Of a stretch of DNA of 64,000 nt, positions 37,310-46,051 are shown one piece after another (the first letter of the stretch is position 1; each line of letters begins with the position of its first letter). The notes below the pieces were generated by a model. It was not told the DNA's origin, did not search any database, and worked only from the letters and a program-made list of their open reading frames with translations. A program made the position numbers and the translations under genes. Source of the DNA: Clostridium saccharobutylicum DSM 13864 (GTDB lineage Bacteria; Bacillota; Clostridia; Clostridiales; Clostridiaceae); contig NC_022571.1 in NCBI RefSeq assembly GCF_000473995.1, positions 911,501-975,500 of the forward strand. Reading direction: 5' to 3'.

Positions 37310-38241
37310 AAAAAGAAATACTATATACATTAAAATCACCTTATAGAGATGATATGCGTATTACTGGTTATAAATTTGGAAAAGGGGAGAAAACAGCATG
37401 TATAATAGGTGCTATTCGTGGAAATGAGATACAACAATTATATACATGTTCTCAATTAATAAGAGCATTAACTAAATTGGAGCAGAGGGGATCAATTTCT
37501 AAAAATAATGAAATCCTTGTAATTCCATGCGTAAATACTCATTCAATGAATATAGGAAAAAGATTTTGGACTATGGATAATACTGATATAAATAGAATGT
37601 TTCCAGGAAATGCTGAGGGTGAAACAACTCAAAGGATTGCAAATGGTGTATTCGAACAAGTCAAAGGATATACATATGGAATTCAATTTGCGAGTTTTTA
37701 CATGCCAGGAGACTTTATACCTCATATAAGGATGATGGAAACAGGTCATCAAAGTCCAAGTCTTGCAAATTTATTTGGACTTCAATATGTTGTTATTCGC
37801 AAGCCTAAACCATATGATAAGATGACTCTTAATTATAATTGGCAGATGTGGGATACAAATGCATTTTCTTTATATACAAATGCAACAGACCAAATTGATG
37901 AAGTATCAGCAAATCATGCAGTAGTAGCTGTATTAAGATTTTTAACAAGAATGGGAGTAATAAAATACACTAGCCACAGTGGATATATTGCAAGTGTCCT
38001 TAAAGAAGATGATTTATTGTCAGTTAAGACTAAAACAGGAGGCATGTATAGAAGGTTAAAGAATCCAGGAGATGGAGTTGAAAGAGGCGATGTTCTTGGA
38101 GAGATAATTCACCCTTATGAGGGGACAGTCCTAGAACAAATTATTTCTCCTACAGATGGAATAATATTTTTTGCACATAAATCACCAATGGTAATGGAGG
38201 ATGTTGTAACTTACAAAATAATTAGAAGACTTCATCAATGA
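37306..38241 (+). CDS. AstE/AspA-family paralogue with lost zinc ligands
   Basis: This 311-residue protein is the same length and fold as its upstream neighbour, with matching landmarks (MDNTDINRMFPG; C-terminal PTDGIIFFAHKSPMVMEDV). The active site has changed. GLHGDE becomes AIRGNE (Arg38 for the zinc His, Glu kept), and DLHSS becomes IQFAS (Phe128 for the second His). It should not bind zinc in the normal way. The ATGA overlap implies coupled translation in equal amounts, so it may be a structural partner of the active subunit or have another activity. Confidence 0.8.
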   Translation: MKKEILYTLKSPYRDDMRITGYKFGKGEKTACIIGAIRGNEIQQLYTCSQLIRALTKLEQRGSISKNNEILVIPCVNTHSMNIGKRFWTMDNTDINRMFPGNAEGETTQRIANGVFEQVKGYTYGIQFASFYMPGDFIPHIRMMETGHQSPSLANLFGLQYVVIRKPKPYDKMTLNYNWQMWDTNAFSLYTNATDQIDEVSANHAVVAVLRFLTRMGVIKYTSHSGYIASVLKEDDLLSVKTKTGGMYRRLKNPGDGVERGDVLGEIIHPYEGTVLEQIISPTDGIIFFAHKSPMVMEDVVTYKIIRRLHQ

Positions 38242-38247
38242 TAAATT

Positions 38248-39108
38248 TTAATATCTATTTGAAGAATTTTTTTCTCTATAACTTTTAGGATTATCCCCTG
38301 CAATCTTTTTAAATATCTTAGAAAAGGTTAAAGGGTCTGAATAACCTACAGATGCAGCTATGGATTTAATCGATAAGCTTGTATTTTTTAAGAGTTCAGA
38401 GGCTTTATCTATCTTATAGTTTACTAAGAATTCTTGTGGTGACACATTAATGTTTTTCTTAAAAATGTTTGTAAGGTAGCTTCTATTTATTCCAATATAT
38501 TTAGCAATATCATTTACTTTTATATTGTGTGAATAATTATTTTCTATAAATTCTATAGATTTTTCTAAGTATAGCTCAGTATTTTTATAGGATTTTTGAT
38601 TAGAGGTACTTTTTCGTGTTTCAACCAATTTGGACATAAAGAAGTATAGAAGACCTTCAAGTTTTAATTCAGTAGAATGATCCATTTCTTTTAGCTTAAA
38701 CATTTCAAAAATATAATTCTTTAAAGAATCATCTTTTGAATATTCAAATATAGCATTTTCTTCATTGAGATTTGCATAGTTCAAATAAGTTTGAGCCTTT
38801 ATACCATTAAAACCAATCCACATGTAGGTCCAGGGATTGGTTTTATCTGCTTCATAATAAGTTAACATGTTAGGGCAGATAAGAAATCCTTGATTTTTTT
38901 TAAGTTTATACGTTGTATTGTTAACAGTGTATGAACCCTCACCATCAATTATGTAGTGAATTAAATATTGTGACCTTATTGCTGGACCATATGAATGAGA
39001 AGGAGTACAGTTTTCCATTCCACAGTAACATAAAAATAGATCTACTGATTGTTTCTTTTGAGGTTCCAAGTATTTGTATTTGGGATCTTCAAAATATTTA
39101 ATTTTCAA
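38248..39108 (-). CDS. AraC-family regulator, likely of alpha-galactoside use
   Basis: The product is about 286 residues, with an N-terminal cupin sensing domain (SQYLIHYIIDGEGSYTVNN) and a C-terminal double helix-turn-helix. The latter includes KVNDIAKYIGINRSYLTNIFKK and SIKSIAASVGYSDPLTFSKIFKK. A TTG at 39108 lies 9 bases after AAAGGAG and is my preferred start. An ATG at 39132 opens the same frame but has no site. It is divergent from the GH36 gene, sharing a 170-base promoter region, so it probably activates that gene. Confidence 0.85.
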   Translation of the reverse strand: MKIKYFEDPKYKYLEPQKKQSVDLFLCYCGMENCTPSHSYGPAIRSQYLIHYIIDGEGSYTVNNTTYKLKKNQGFLICPNMLTYYEADKTNPWTYMWIGFNGIKAQTYLNYANLNEENAIFEYSKDDSLKNYIFEMFKLKEMDHSTELKLEGLLYFFMSKLVETRKSTSNQKSYKNTELYLEKSIEFIENNYSHNIKVNDIAKYIGINRSYLTNIFKKNINVSPQEFLVNYKIDKASELLKNTSLSIKSIAASVGYSDPLTFSKIFKKIAGDNPKSYREKNSSNRY

Positions 39109-39278
39109 ACAAAACAACTCCTTTAAGTCCATATAAATTTAAATTTGACTATGATATATGATTTCAAACATAACATTTATACATGAGTAACATACATAAT
39201 GCCATATAATTTATTATTATATCAGATTATAATAAATTATATAGATTTAAATTATGAAAGATAAATGGAGGAATAAAT

Positions 39279-41465
39279 ATGGCGATTATTTATGATAATG
39301 TTACAAAAACATTTCACCTTAAGACTAAAAAAACAAGTTATATAGCAAAAGTATTGGAAAGTAACCATCTATCGCATTTATATTGGGGAAAAAAGATAAA
39401 TAGTAATAATTTAGATTATCTTTTAGAAAAAAATTTATGGGGAAGCTTTCTTTCTAATACAGATAATATAGGAAATTTTCAGTTAGAAGCTACAGCTCAG
39501 GAATATCCTGGATATGGAAGCACTGATTTGCGTTCACCAGCAATTGAGATTCAATTTGAAGATGGTACAACAGCTACCGATTTTAGATATAGTGGTCATA
39601 AGATTTATAAAGGAAAGCCATCTCTTAAAGGGTTGCCATCAACATATGTCGAAAATGATGAAGAAGCAGAAACTTTAGAAATATACTTAATAGATAAATT
39701 AAAAAATGTAAAGGTTATATTAACTTATAATGTATTTGAAGAATTCGATGCAATAACAAAATGCGTTAAAATAATAAATGAAAGTGAAGATAATGTAAGC
39801 GTTTTAAGAGCGTTAAGTTCTAATGTTGATTTTAAAGAAGATGATTTTGATTTTATACATTTATCTGGTGCATGGGCAAGAGAAAGACATATTGTTAGAA
39901 CAAGTCTTAGATCTGGCATGCAATCTATAGAGAGTAGAAGAGGGGCAAGCAGTCATGCACAAAATCCTTTTATGGCATTAGCAAGAAAAGGAACAGATGA
40001 GCAAAAGGGTGACGTATATGGCTTTAGTTTAGTTTATAGTGGAAATTTTTTAGCTGCTGCTGAAGTAGATATGTATTATAAGACAAGAGCTCAAATTGGA
40101 ATAAATCCTTTTGATTTTAAGTGGTTATTAGAAAAAGGAGAGGAGTTTCAGACTCCAGAAGCAGTTCTTGTATATTCTCCAGATGGATTAACAGGAATGT
40201 CTCATATCTATAACAATTTGTATGGGAAACGCTTGTGTAGAGGAAGCTATAGAGATAAGGTAAGGCCAATACTTATAAATAATTGGGAGGCTACTTATTT
40301 TGATTTCAATGAAACTAATATAAAGGAAATTGCAAACGAAGCAAGTAATTTAGGAATAGAACTTTTTGTTCTTGATGATGGATGGTTTGGTAAGAGAGAT
40401 GATGATACTACATCTCTTGGAGACTGGTTTGTTAATGAAGAAAAAATAAAAGGTGGACTTGGAAAGTTATCTAAAGAAATAAACGATATGGGATTAAAAT
40501 TTGGTCTTTGGTTTGAACCAGAAATGGTATCTCCAAAGAGTGAATTATATAAAAAGCATCCAGATTGGTGTATAGACATACCAGGTAGAAATAGATCAAC
40601 TGCAAGAGAACAGCTTATATTAGATTTATCGAGAGAAGAAGTATGCGATTATATAATACAATCAGTTAGCAATGTATTGGAAAATGCTTCGATTTCTTAT
40701 GTGAAATGGGATATGAATAGAAACATGAGTGAAATAGGTTCAATTGGATTACCACCTGAAAGGCAAAGGGAAACAGCACATAGATATATGTTAGGTTTAT
40801 ATAGAATTCTAGAAGAAATAACAACAAGATTTCCTAATATATTATTTGAAAGTTGCTCTGGAGGTGGTGGAAGATTTGATCCAGGGATGCTACATTATAT
40901 GCCACAAACATGGACAAGTGATGATACAGATGCTATAGAAAGATTAAAGATTCAATTTGGTACTTCATTAGTTTATCCTAGTGCATCTATGGGATGTCAT
41001 GTTTCAGCAGTACCAAATCACCAAGTTAGCAGAATTACGCCTATAGAAACAAGAGGAATAGTTGCTATGGCAGGAAATTTCGGCTATGAACTTGATATTA
41101 CAAAGTTAACTCAAGAAGAAAAGGATGCAATAAAAGATCAAGTTAAGTTATACAAGGAAATAAGAGAAACAGTTCAATTTGGAGATACATTTAGATTATT
41201 AAGTCCATTTGAAAGCAATGAAGTTGCGTGGATGAATATTTCCAAGGATAAATGCGAAGTTGTTGTAAGCTATGTTAAACAATATGCAGAGCCAAATAAA
41301 TGGAATAAGCCATTAAAGTTAACAGGATTAGAAGATGAAGCTAAGTACAAAATAGTTGGTGAAGATATTGTTTTAGGTGGAGATGAATTAATGAATATTG
41401 GTTTAGTTATACCTGAGCTTAAAGGCGATTACTCAGCAAAACAATGGATTTTAAGAAAAATATAA
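39279..41465 (+). CDS. GH36 alpha-galactosidase
   Basis: The 728-residue intracellular enzyme (no signal peptide) hydrolyses terminal alpha-galactose from melibiose or raffinose-type sugars. It has the usual N-terminal beta-sandwich, then the barrel. The nucleophile is D478 in YVKWDMNR and the acid/base is D548 in WTSDDTDAIERL, with the CSGGGGRFDPGML motif between. GGAGG precedes the ATG. The galactose released would enter the gal operon found at 18.6-23.5 kb. Confidence 0.92.
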   Translation: MAIIYDNVTKTFHLKTKKTSYIAKVLESNHLSHLYWGKKINSNNLDYLLEKNLWGSFLSNTDNIGNFQLEATAQEYPGYGSTDLRSPAIEIQFEDGTTATDFRYSGHKIYKGKPSLKGLPSTYVENDEEAETLEIYLIDKLKNVKVILTYNVFEEFDAITKCVKIINESEDNVSVLRALSSNVDFKEDDFDFIHLSGAWARERHIVRTSLRSGMQSIESRRGASSHAQNPFMALARKGTDEQKGDVYGFSLVYSGNFLAAAEVDMYYKTRAQIGINPFDFKWLLEKGEEFQTPEAVLVYSPDGLTGMSHIYNNLYGKRLCRGSYRDKVRPILINNWEATYFDFNETNIKEIANEASNLGIELFVLDDGWFGKRDDDTTSLGDWFVNEEKIKGGLGKLSKEINDMGLKFGLWFEPEMVSPKSELYKKHPDWCIDIPGRNRSTAREQLILDLSREEVCDYIIQSVSNVLENASISYVKWDMNRNMSEIGSIGLPPERQRETAHRYMLGLYRILEEITTRFPNILFESCSGGGGRFDPGMLHYMPQTWTSDDTDAIERLKIQFGTSLVYPSASMGCHVSAVPNHQVSRITPIETRGIVAMAGNFGYELDITKLTQEEKDAIKDQVKLYKEIRETVQFGDTFRLLSPFESNEVAWMNISKDKCEVVVSYVKQYAEPNKWNKPLKLTGLEDEAKYKIVGEDIVLGGDELMNIGLVIPELKGDYSAKQWILRKI

Positions 41466-41524
41466 AACGTTCAGTTTTATTTACTGCATTATTTTCATAA
41501 TGTTCATATAAATATGTTAAATAA

Positions 41525-41572
41525 AATAATAGGTTGTATATAAATATTACATTATATACGACCTATTATTTT
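41525..41572 (+). terminator. Terminator of the alpha-galactosidase gene
   Basis: AATAATAGGTTGTATATA and TATATACGACCTATTATT are complementary, with TTATT after the stem. Confidence 0.65.
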
Positions 41573-41626
41573 ATTGATGAAAGAAATAGGTATAAAAGTA
41601 AAATACAAAAAAATCCAAAAAAGTTA

Positions 41627-41670
41627 TTGACAAAACTATCTATACTGTATATATTGTATATATACAGTAT
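41627..41670 (+). promoter_or_regulatory. Promoter with overlapping operator of the GntR/ABC operon
   Basis: TTGACA, a 17-base spacer and TATATT form a near-consensus promoter. A perfect inverted repeat, ATACTGTATATA and TATATACAGTAT separated by TTGTA (41642-41670), covers the -10 box. It is the expected type of site for the YtrA-like repressor encoded next, giving autorepression. Confidence 0.75.
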
Positions 41671-41695
41671 GAACACGAAGGAGTGACGTATAAAT

Positions 41696-42067
41696 TTGAA
41701 AATATTAATTTCAAATAAGTCTGACTTACCTATTTATGAACAAATTAAAGCACAAATTAAAGAACAGATTTTAAGTGGTAGAATTCCAGAAAATGAATTT
41801 TTACCATCAATAAGACAACTTGCAAAGGATTTGGGAATAAGCGTAATTACAACGACAAGAGCTTATTCAGATCTTGAAAGTGAAGGGTTCATTGCTACTG
41901 TTAGAGGGAAAGGCAGTTATGTACTTCCTAAAGATAATGAGATGGTAAGAGAACAATATTTAAAAGAAATTGAAGATGCTTTTATGATTGCAATTGAGAA
42001 AAGTAAGTTAGCTAATATATCAAAAGATGAACTTATATTGATTTTGAAGAATTTGATTGAGGAGTGA
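41696..42067 (+). CDS. GntR-family regulator, YtrA subfamily
   Basis: The 123-residue product has a winged helix (PIYEQIKAQIKEQILSGRIPENEFLPSIRQLAKDLGISVITTTRAYSDLESEGF) and only a short helical C-terminus. That is typical of YtrA-type regulators linked to ABC transporters. The start codon is TTG, 12 bases after AAGGAG. Its stop overlaps the start region of the ATPase gene. It probably binds the palindrome at its own promoter and responds to a cell-wall or membrane signal. Confidence 0.85.
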   Translation: MKILISNKSDLPIYEQIKAQIKEQILSGRIPENEFLPSIRQLAKDLGISVITTTRAYSDLESEGFIATVRGKGSYVLPKDNEMVREQYLKEIEDAFMIAIEKSKLANISKDELILILKNLIEE

Positions 42068-42072
42068 GAGTA

Positions 42073-42930
42073 ATGAACGCACTTGAAATAAAGAATTTAA
42101 ATAAAGATCTTAATGGGTTTAATATTAAAAATATAAATTTAGAATTGCCTAAGGGATATATTTTAGGATATATAGGTCAGAATGGAGCAGGCAAGACTAG
42201 TACAATAAAACTTATTATGAATCAACTTAAACGTGATACTGGAGAAATAAGAGTATTTGGAAAACAATATGAAGATGATGAAGCAGAATACAAGGATATG
42301 ATAGGATTTATTGGAGATGAGTGTTATTTTCCTACTTGTTTTACGCTGAAAGACGTAATTAATACATTGAAAGATTTCTATTCTTCATTTGATGAAGTTA
42401 AATTTAATGAATATGCTGAAAGATGGGCACTTCCATATAAGAAAAAAATTAAGGATTTTTCAAAGGGAATGAAAGCTAAGTTATCATTCGCAAGTGTTCT
42501 ATCTAGGGATACAAAATTACTTTTGTTAGATGAACCAACTAGTGGACTTGATCCTGTTGTTAGAAATGAAATTTTAGAAATATTACAAGAATACATTTCA
42601 GATGGTGAGAGAAGTGTAATATTCTCTACACATATTGTGAGTGACTTAGAAAAAATAACAGATTATCTTTATTTTATTAATAATGGAGAAAAAGTATTTC
42701 ATGATACAACAGAAAATATATTAGAAAGTCATTTAGTAGTAAAAGGTGGCACTGATGATTTGACAAATGAATTAAAGGAAAAGTTATTAGGATATAAATC
42801 ATCTAATATTGGATTTGAGGGATTAATTAATTTAGAAGATAAAAAATATTTGGATGATAATTTACTATTTGAAAAACCATCTATAGATGACATTATAGTA
42901 TTTTACATTAATGCTGCAAGGAAAAATTAA
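42073..42930 (+). CDS. ABC transporter ATPase of the YtrB/EcsA type
   Basis: The 285-residue ATPase has Walker A GQNGAGKTS, signature FSKGMKAKLSFASVL, Walker B LLLLDEPTSGLDP and the H-loop STHIVSDL. The ATG at 42073 is 9 bases from GGAG; a GTG at 42064 is the alternative. With the regulator and the permeases after it, it forms a four-gene unit. Such modules act in antibiotic or envelope stress, but the substrate is unknown. Confidence 0.87.
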   Translation: MNALEIKNLNKDLNGFNIKNINLELPKGYILGYIGQNGAGKTSTIKLIMNQLKRDTGEIRVFGKQYEDDEAEYKDMIGFIGDECYFPTCFTLKDVINTLKDFYSSFDEVKFNEYAERWALPYKKKIKDFSKGMKAKLSFASVLSRDTKLLLLDEPTSGLDPVVRNEILEILQEYISDGERSVIFSTHIVSDLEKITDYLYFINNGEKVFHDTTENILESHLVVKGGTDDLTNELKEKLLGYKSSNIGFEGLINLEDKKYLDDNLLFEKPSIDDIIVFYINAARKN

Positions 42931-43003
42931 TAAAGAATACTATAAGTTATCGTAATAGTGATAATATAATTCACTAAGGATTTAAGAAATGAGGTTTAAA
43001 ACA

Positions 43004-43210
43004 ATGAAAACTATTCTAAGTTATTTAAAATTAGATTTAAGGATAAGCAAAAGAAGTTTATTGTGTGTAGCACCAGCATTAATTTTTTCGGCATATATGT
43101 TTTTTGAAAAGAACGTTTATATATTAGGTTGTAGCATTATAACTTTAATTATCATGGGATATATATCTTATTTGATATCGTGTAGAATTTGCAGGAGAAA
43201 GGAAGTTTGA
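43004..43210 (+). CDS. Mini permease, internally deleted paralogue of the next gene
   Basis: The 68-residue product has two hydrophobic segments. Its start (MKTILSYLKLDLRISKRS) matches the start of the next protein (INYLKFDLRITKES). Its end (IIMGYISYLISCRICRRKEV) matches that protein's end (IFIGYISYLSSFKICKKREI). The roughly 140 middle residues are missing. It has GAGG at 9 bases and no stop, so it is translatable. It may be a relic of a duplicated permease or a small accessory subunit. Confidence 0.6.
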   Translation: MKTILSYLKLDLRISKRSLLCVAPALIFSAYMFFEKNVYILGCSIITLIIMGYISYLISCRICRRKEV

Positions 43211-43214
43211 TAAT

Positions 43215-43868
43215 ATGAAAGATTCCATAAATTACTTGAAATTTGATTTAAGAATTACTAAAGAAAGTACTAAGTTTCAGATATTAATAATTGCTCTATT
43301 TTACATTATATTTATGTTTTTTAAACATGCCTATGTTTTTGGAATGTCATATTTATTTTTTTTATTGATAATTTTTTCAAGAATCCCATTTAGTTTGCAA
43401 GGGAATGAAAAAAGTACGGAAATGTATTATATGTTCCCAGCTAAAATTTCAAGTATGGTGTTAGGTAGATTTTTATATTTAATATCATATATGTTTCTAA
43501 TATTCACTATATGTGGGATTAACATATTATACCTAAGTTTACAAAATAAAATTAGTAATATTGAGATGGTGGTAATTTTATTGTCAGCAATTATAAGTGG
43601 CATATTATGTTTTATTCAGTATCCTATATATTATAAATTTGGATCAGAAAAAGCAGTAACATTTATATATTTTTTACCAGCAATAGGTGTTTTGGCATTA
43701 CCAAACTTTTTATTAGAAAAAAATATATATTTAGGTGAGAATATACTTCAAAATATAGATTTTAATAATATTATTATTTTAATAATGTTCGGTTTAGTGA
43801 TTTTAATTTTTATAGGATACATTTCTTATTTAAGTTCATTTAAAATCTGTAAAAAAAGAGAAATATAA
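43215..43868 (+). CDS. ABC-2-type membrane permease
   Basis: The 217-residue product has about six hydrophobic helices and a short cytoplasmic N-terminus. The protein resembles the permeases of YtrA/YtrB-type systems, without recognisable catalytic motifs. It starts 4 bases after the mini permease and is the last gene of the unit. It should form the membrane channel for the ATPase two genes upstream. Confidence 0.75.
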   Translation: MKDSINYLKFDLRITKESTKFQILIIALFYIIFMFFKHAYVFGMSYLFFLLIIFSRIPFSLQGNEKSTEMYYMFPAKISSMVLGRFLYLISYMFLIFTICGINILYLSLQNKISNIEMVVILLSAIISGILCFIQYPIYYKFGSEKAVTFIYFLPAIGVLALPNFLLEKNIYLGENILQNIDFNNIIILIMFGLVILIFIGYISYLSSFKICKKREI

Positions 43869-44040
43869 GATATTTGTATATCTCTAAATTTGTCATAAAA
43901 AATCAAAAATAAATTAAGATTAAATTAATGTTTAAATTAACATTTATTTATAATATATATGTATAATGTAAATATAATTAAATACATGTTAATTATGGTT
44001 GAAATGTACAAATTAAACATTTGAAATGGGGGAATAGAAA

Positions 44041-45045
44041 ATGAAAATTAAAAAAACATTAGCAATTATTATGGCTGCAACTTTAAGTGTAGCAGCAATG
44101 ACTGGTTGTAGCGAGGCGACAACTAATTATGCAAAGGAACTTGCTAATACATCTAGCTGGGAAGCAACAACTTCTGAAGCAACAGGAACAGTTAGTGTTG
44201 ATGCAAAAGGAGAAAAGAATGACGTTACATTTACAGCTACAGGATATTGTTCAGGTGAGAACGGATATTCAGAAGTTAAATTTAATAATACACAAGGGAA
44301 AATTAAAATTCCAGATATTAAATGCTATATAGAAGATGGAATTGCCTACATTAATAAGAGCTATTATGAAGCAAATTATACAATGAATGGTCAAGCTGTT
44401 CCGGAAGGATTAGCAAATATAAAGGAAGATTATATTGGAATAGATTTAGGATATGATAATGATCTAATGAAGACTTTAACTAGTAAACCAGATTCAATAA
44501 TTGAATTAAGCAAAATGATATTTGGAGATAATAATGATCTTGATTTACCATATTCTCAAAATGGAAGAGAATATACTTTAAATCTTGATACAGATGCAAC
44601 AGTAGATTTAGGCGTTAAAGCAATTAAAGCAGCATCAAATAATATAGAAAAAATTAATAGTACATTTAATTTAAAATTAACTGATGAAGATATGAATAAT
44701 ATGAAAACAGCAGTTAATGGTGATGAATTTAATTCTGGTATAAGTGATATTAAAGCACAATTTGCTGGTTCAAATATTTATTCAAAAAAAATATTTAGTG
44801 ACAATGATTATACTGCAGATACAAATATAAATATAAAAGTTAAAGATTTAATGAATATGTCAATTTCATTAAATCAAAAAGCTTCTAAGAGTGAAGTGAA
44901 ATCAATAGATTTTCCAACTAGTAAAATAAAAGTTACTCAAGCAGAATTTAATAAATTAGTTTCTAAAGGAAATGAAAAGACAAATGTTCAGGCTACAGCA
45001 CAAGAAGCAACATCAGGTTTAGCTACAGCTTATAACGGAAAATAG
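44041..45045 (+). CDS. Putative lipoprotein of unknown function
   Basis: The 334-residue product has a lipobox (AMTGC) after a typical signal peptide. The mature part is rich in Thr, Asn and Lys, with beta-strand-like stretches (TGTVSVDAKG, YCSGENGYSEVKF, CYIEDGIAYINKSYY), reminiscent of LolA/LppX-type surface lipoproteins. I do not recognise a specific family. A GGGGG site precedes the ATG, and a strong terminator follows. It is monocistronic. Confidence 0.65.
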   Translation: MKIKKTLAIIMAATLSVAAMTGCSEATTNYAKELANTSSWEATTSEATGTVSVDAKGEKNDVTFTATGYCSGENGYSEVKFNNTQGKIKIPDIKCYIEDGIAYINKSYYEANYTMNGQAVPEGLANIKEDYIGIDLGYDNDLMKTLTSKPDSIIELSKMIFGDNNDLDLPYSQNGREYTLNLDTDATVDLGVKAIKAASNNIEKINSTFNLKLTDEDMNNMKTAVNGDEFNSGISDIKAQFAGSNIYSKKIFSDNDYTADTNINIKVKDLMNMSISLNQKASKSEVKSIDFPTSKIKVTQAEFNKLVSKGNEKTNVQATAQEATSGLATAYNGK

Positions 45046-45074
45046 AATATACCTAATAAATAGATACTATATTT

Positions 45075-45122
45075 AACTGAGTCAAGATGATATACAAGTC
45101 ATCTTGGCTCAGTTTTTTTATT
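45075..45122 (+). terminator. Terminator of the lipoprotein gene
   Basis: AACTGAGTCAAGATGA and TCATCTTGGCTCAGTT form a long stem followed by TTTTTTA. Confidence 0.85.
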
Positions 45123-45128
45123 TTCCAA

Positions 45129-45187
45129 TGAACATATTGTATTGAACAATGAAAGGTGTTAGTATAATGTTGTTCAAAAAATGAACT
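45129..45187 (+). promoter_or_regulatory. Promoter/regulatory element of the phosphonate operon
   Basis: TTGAACAATGAA lies upstream of TATAAT at 45163-45168, which is followed by GTTGTTCA and ATGAAC. Several GAAC/GTTC half-sites surround the -10 box. A closely similar element lies at 51071-51114 on the other strand, before the methyltransferase gene. This suggests a shared regulator. Confidence 0.5.
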
Positions 45188-45276
45188 TGTGGTGAACGGG
45201 AAAATAATAACTATATTTTGGGACAATAGAATAAAATAATGTAATGTGAAGTTTCAATAATGGGGGATGAGATCAA

Positions 45277-46050
45277 ATGGGAAGAATAAAAACAGCAGTT
45301 ATATTAGCTGCAGGAATGGGGTCTAGATTACAGGATATAACTCAAAATAAAGTTCCAAAAGGTCTTATAAAAGTAAATGGAAAGACCTTGGTAGAAAGAT
45401 CAATTGAAAAGCTTAGGAGTTTAGGAATAGACAAAATTTATATTGTTACAGGTCATTTAAGTGAATCTTATGATGAATTAGCAAAAAAAAATAAATATAT
45501 TAAAACAATAAAAAATAGAAAATATAAGGCAACAGGGAGTATGACTTCTTTATCAATATTGGAACATGAATTAAAGGAAGATTTCTTACTGCTTGAAAGT
45601 GATTTAATATATGAAGTTTATGGACTGATAAAAGTTATTAATTTCGAACAAGATGATTGTGTTTTGTTAAGCGGAAGGACAAATTCTGGAGATGAATGCT
45701 ATGTGGAAATTAGAGATGATAATTTATATAAGATATCTAAGCATAAGGAAGAAATAGAAAATGTTTATGGAGAATTAGTTGGTATTTCAAAAATTTCAAT
45801 AGAATTATATAAGGAAATGTTAAAACAATATAAAAATTTTAATATTGAAACAATGGAGTATGGTCAAAGGACAAAAAAGTATGATTATGAAAATGCCATG
45901 TTTGATGCGGCAAAAAATAGAAAAATAGGATACTTAAAAATTGAAAATTTAATATGGGGAGAAATTGATGATAAAAATCATCTTAATAGAATAGAAAAAA
46001 CAATACTTCCTAGATTAGAGAAAGTTAATAAAGTTAGGAGTGGTTTATAA
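45277..46050 (+). CDS. PntC-like phosphonate cytidylyltransferase
   Basis: The 257-residue LicC/PntC-type nucleotidyltransferase has ILAAGMGSRLQDITQNKVPKGLIKVNG at the N-terminus. It also has the metal-site segment LLLESDLIYE and the closing IENLIWGEIDD. As first gene of an AEP operon it most likely makes CMP-2-aminoethylphosphonate, the activated form used to decorate lipids or glycans. It could alternatively act on phosphocholine. GGGGGATGAG precedes the ATG. It ends 1 base before the next ATG. Confidence 0.75.
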   Translation: MGRIKTAVILAAGMGSRLQDITQNKVPKGLIKVNGKTLVERSIEKLRSLGIDKIYIVTGHLSESYDELAKKNKYIKTIKNRKYKATGSMTSLSILEHELKEDFLLLESDLIYEVYGLIKVINFEQDDCVLLSGRTNSGDECYVEIRDDNLYKISKHKEEIENVYGELVGISKISIELYKEMLKQYKNFNIETMEYGQRTKKYDYENAMFDAAKNRKIGYLKIENLIWGEIDDKNHLNRIEKTILPRLEKVNKVRSGL

Positions 46051-46051
46051 T

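Noticed and set aside
46040-46051. GTG at 46040 as PEP mutase start
   Set aside because: It overlaps the AGGAG site that serves the ATG at 46052.
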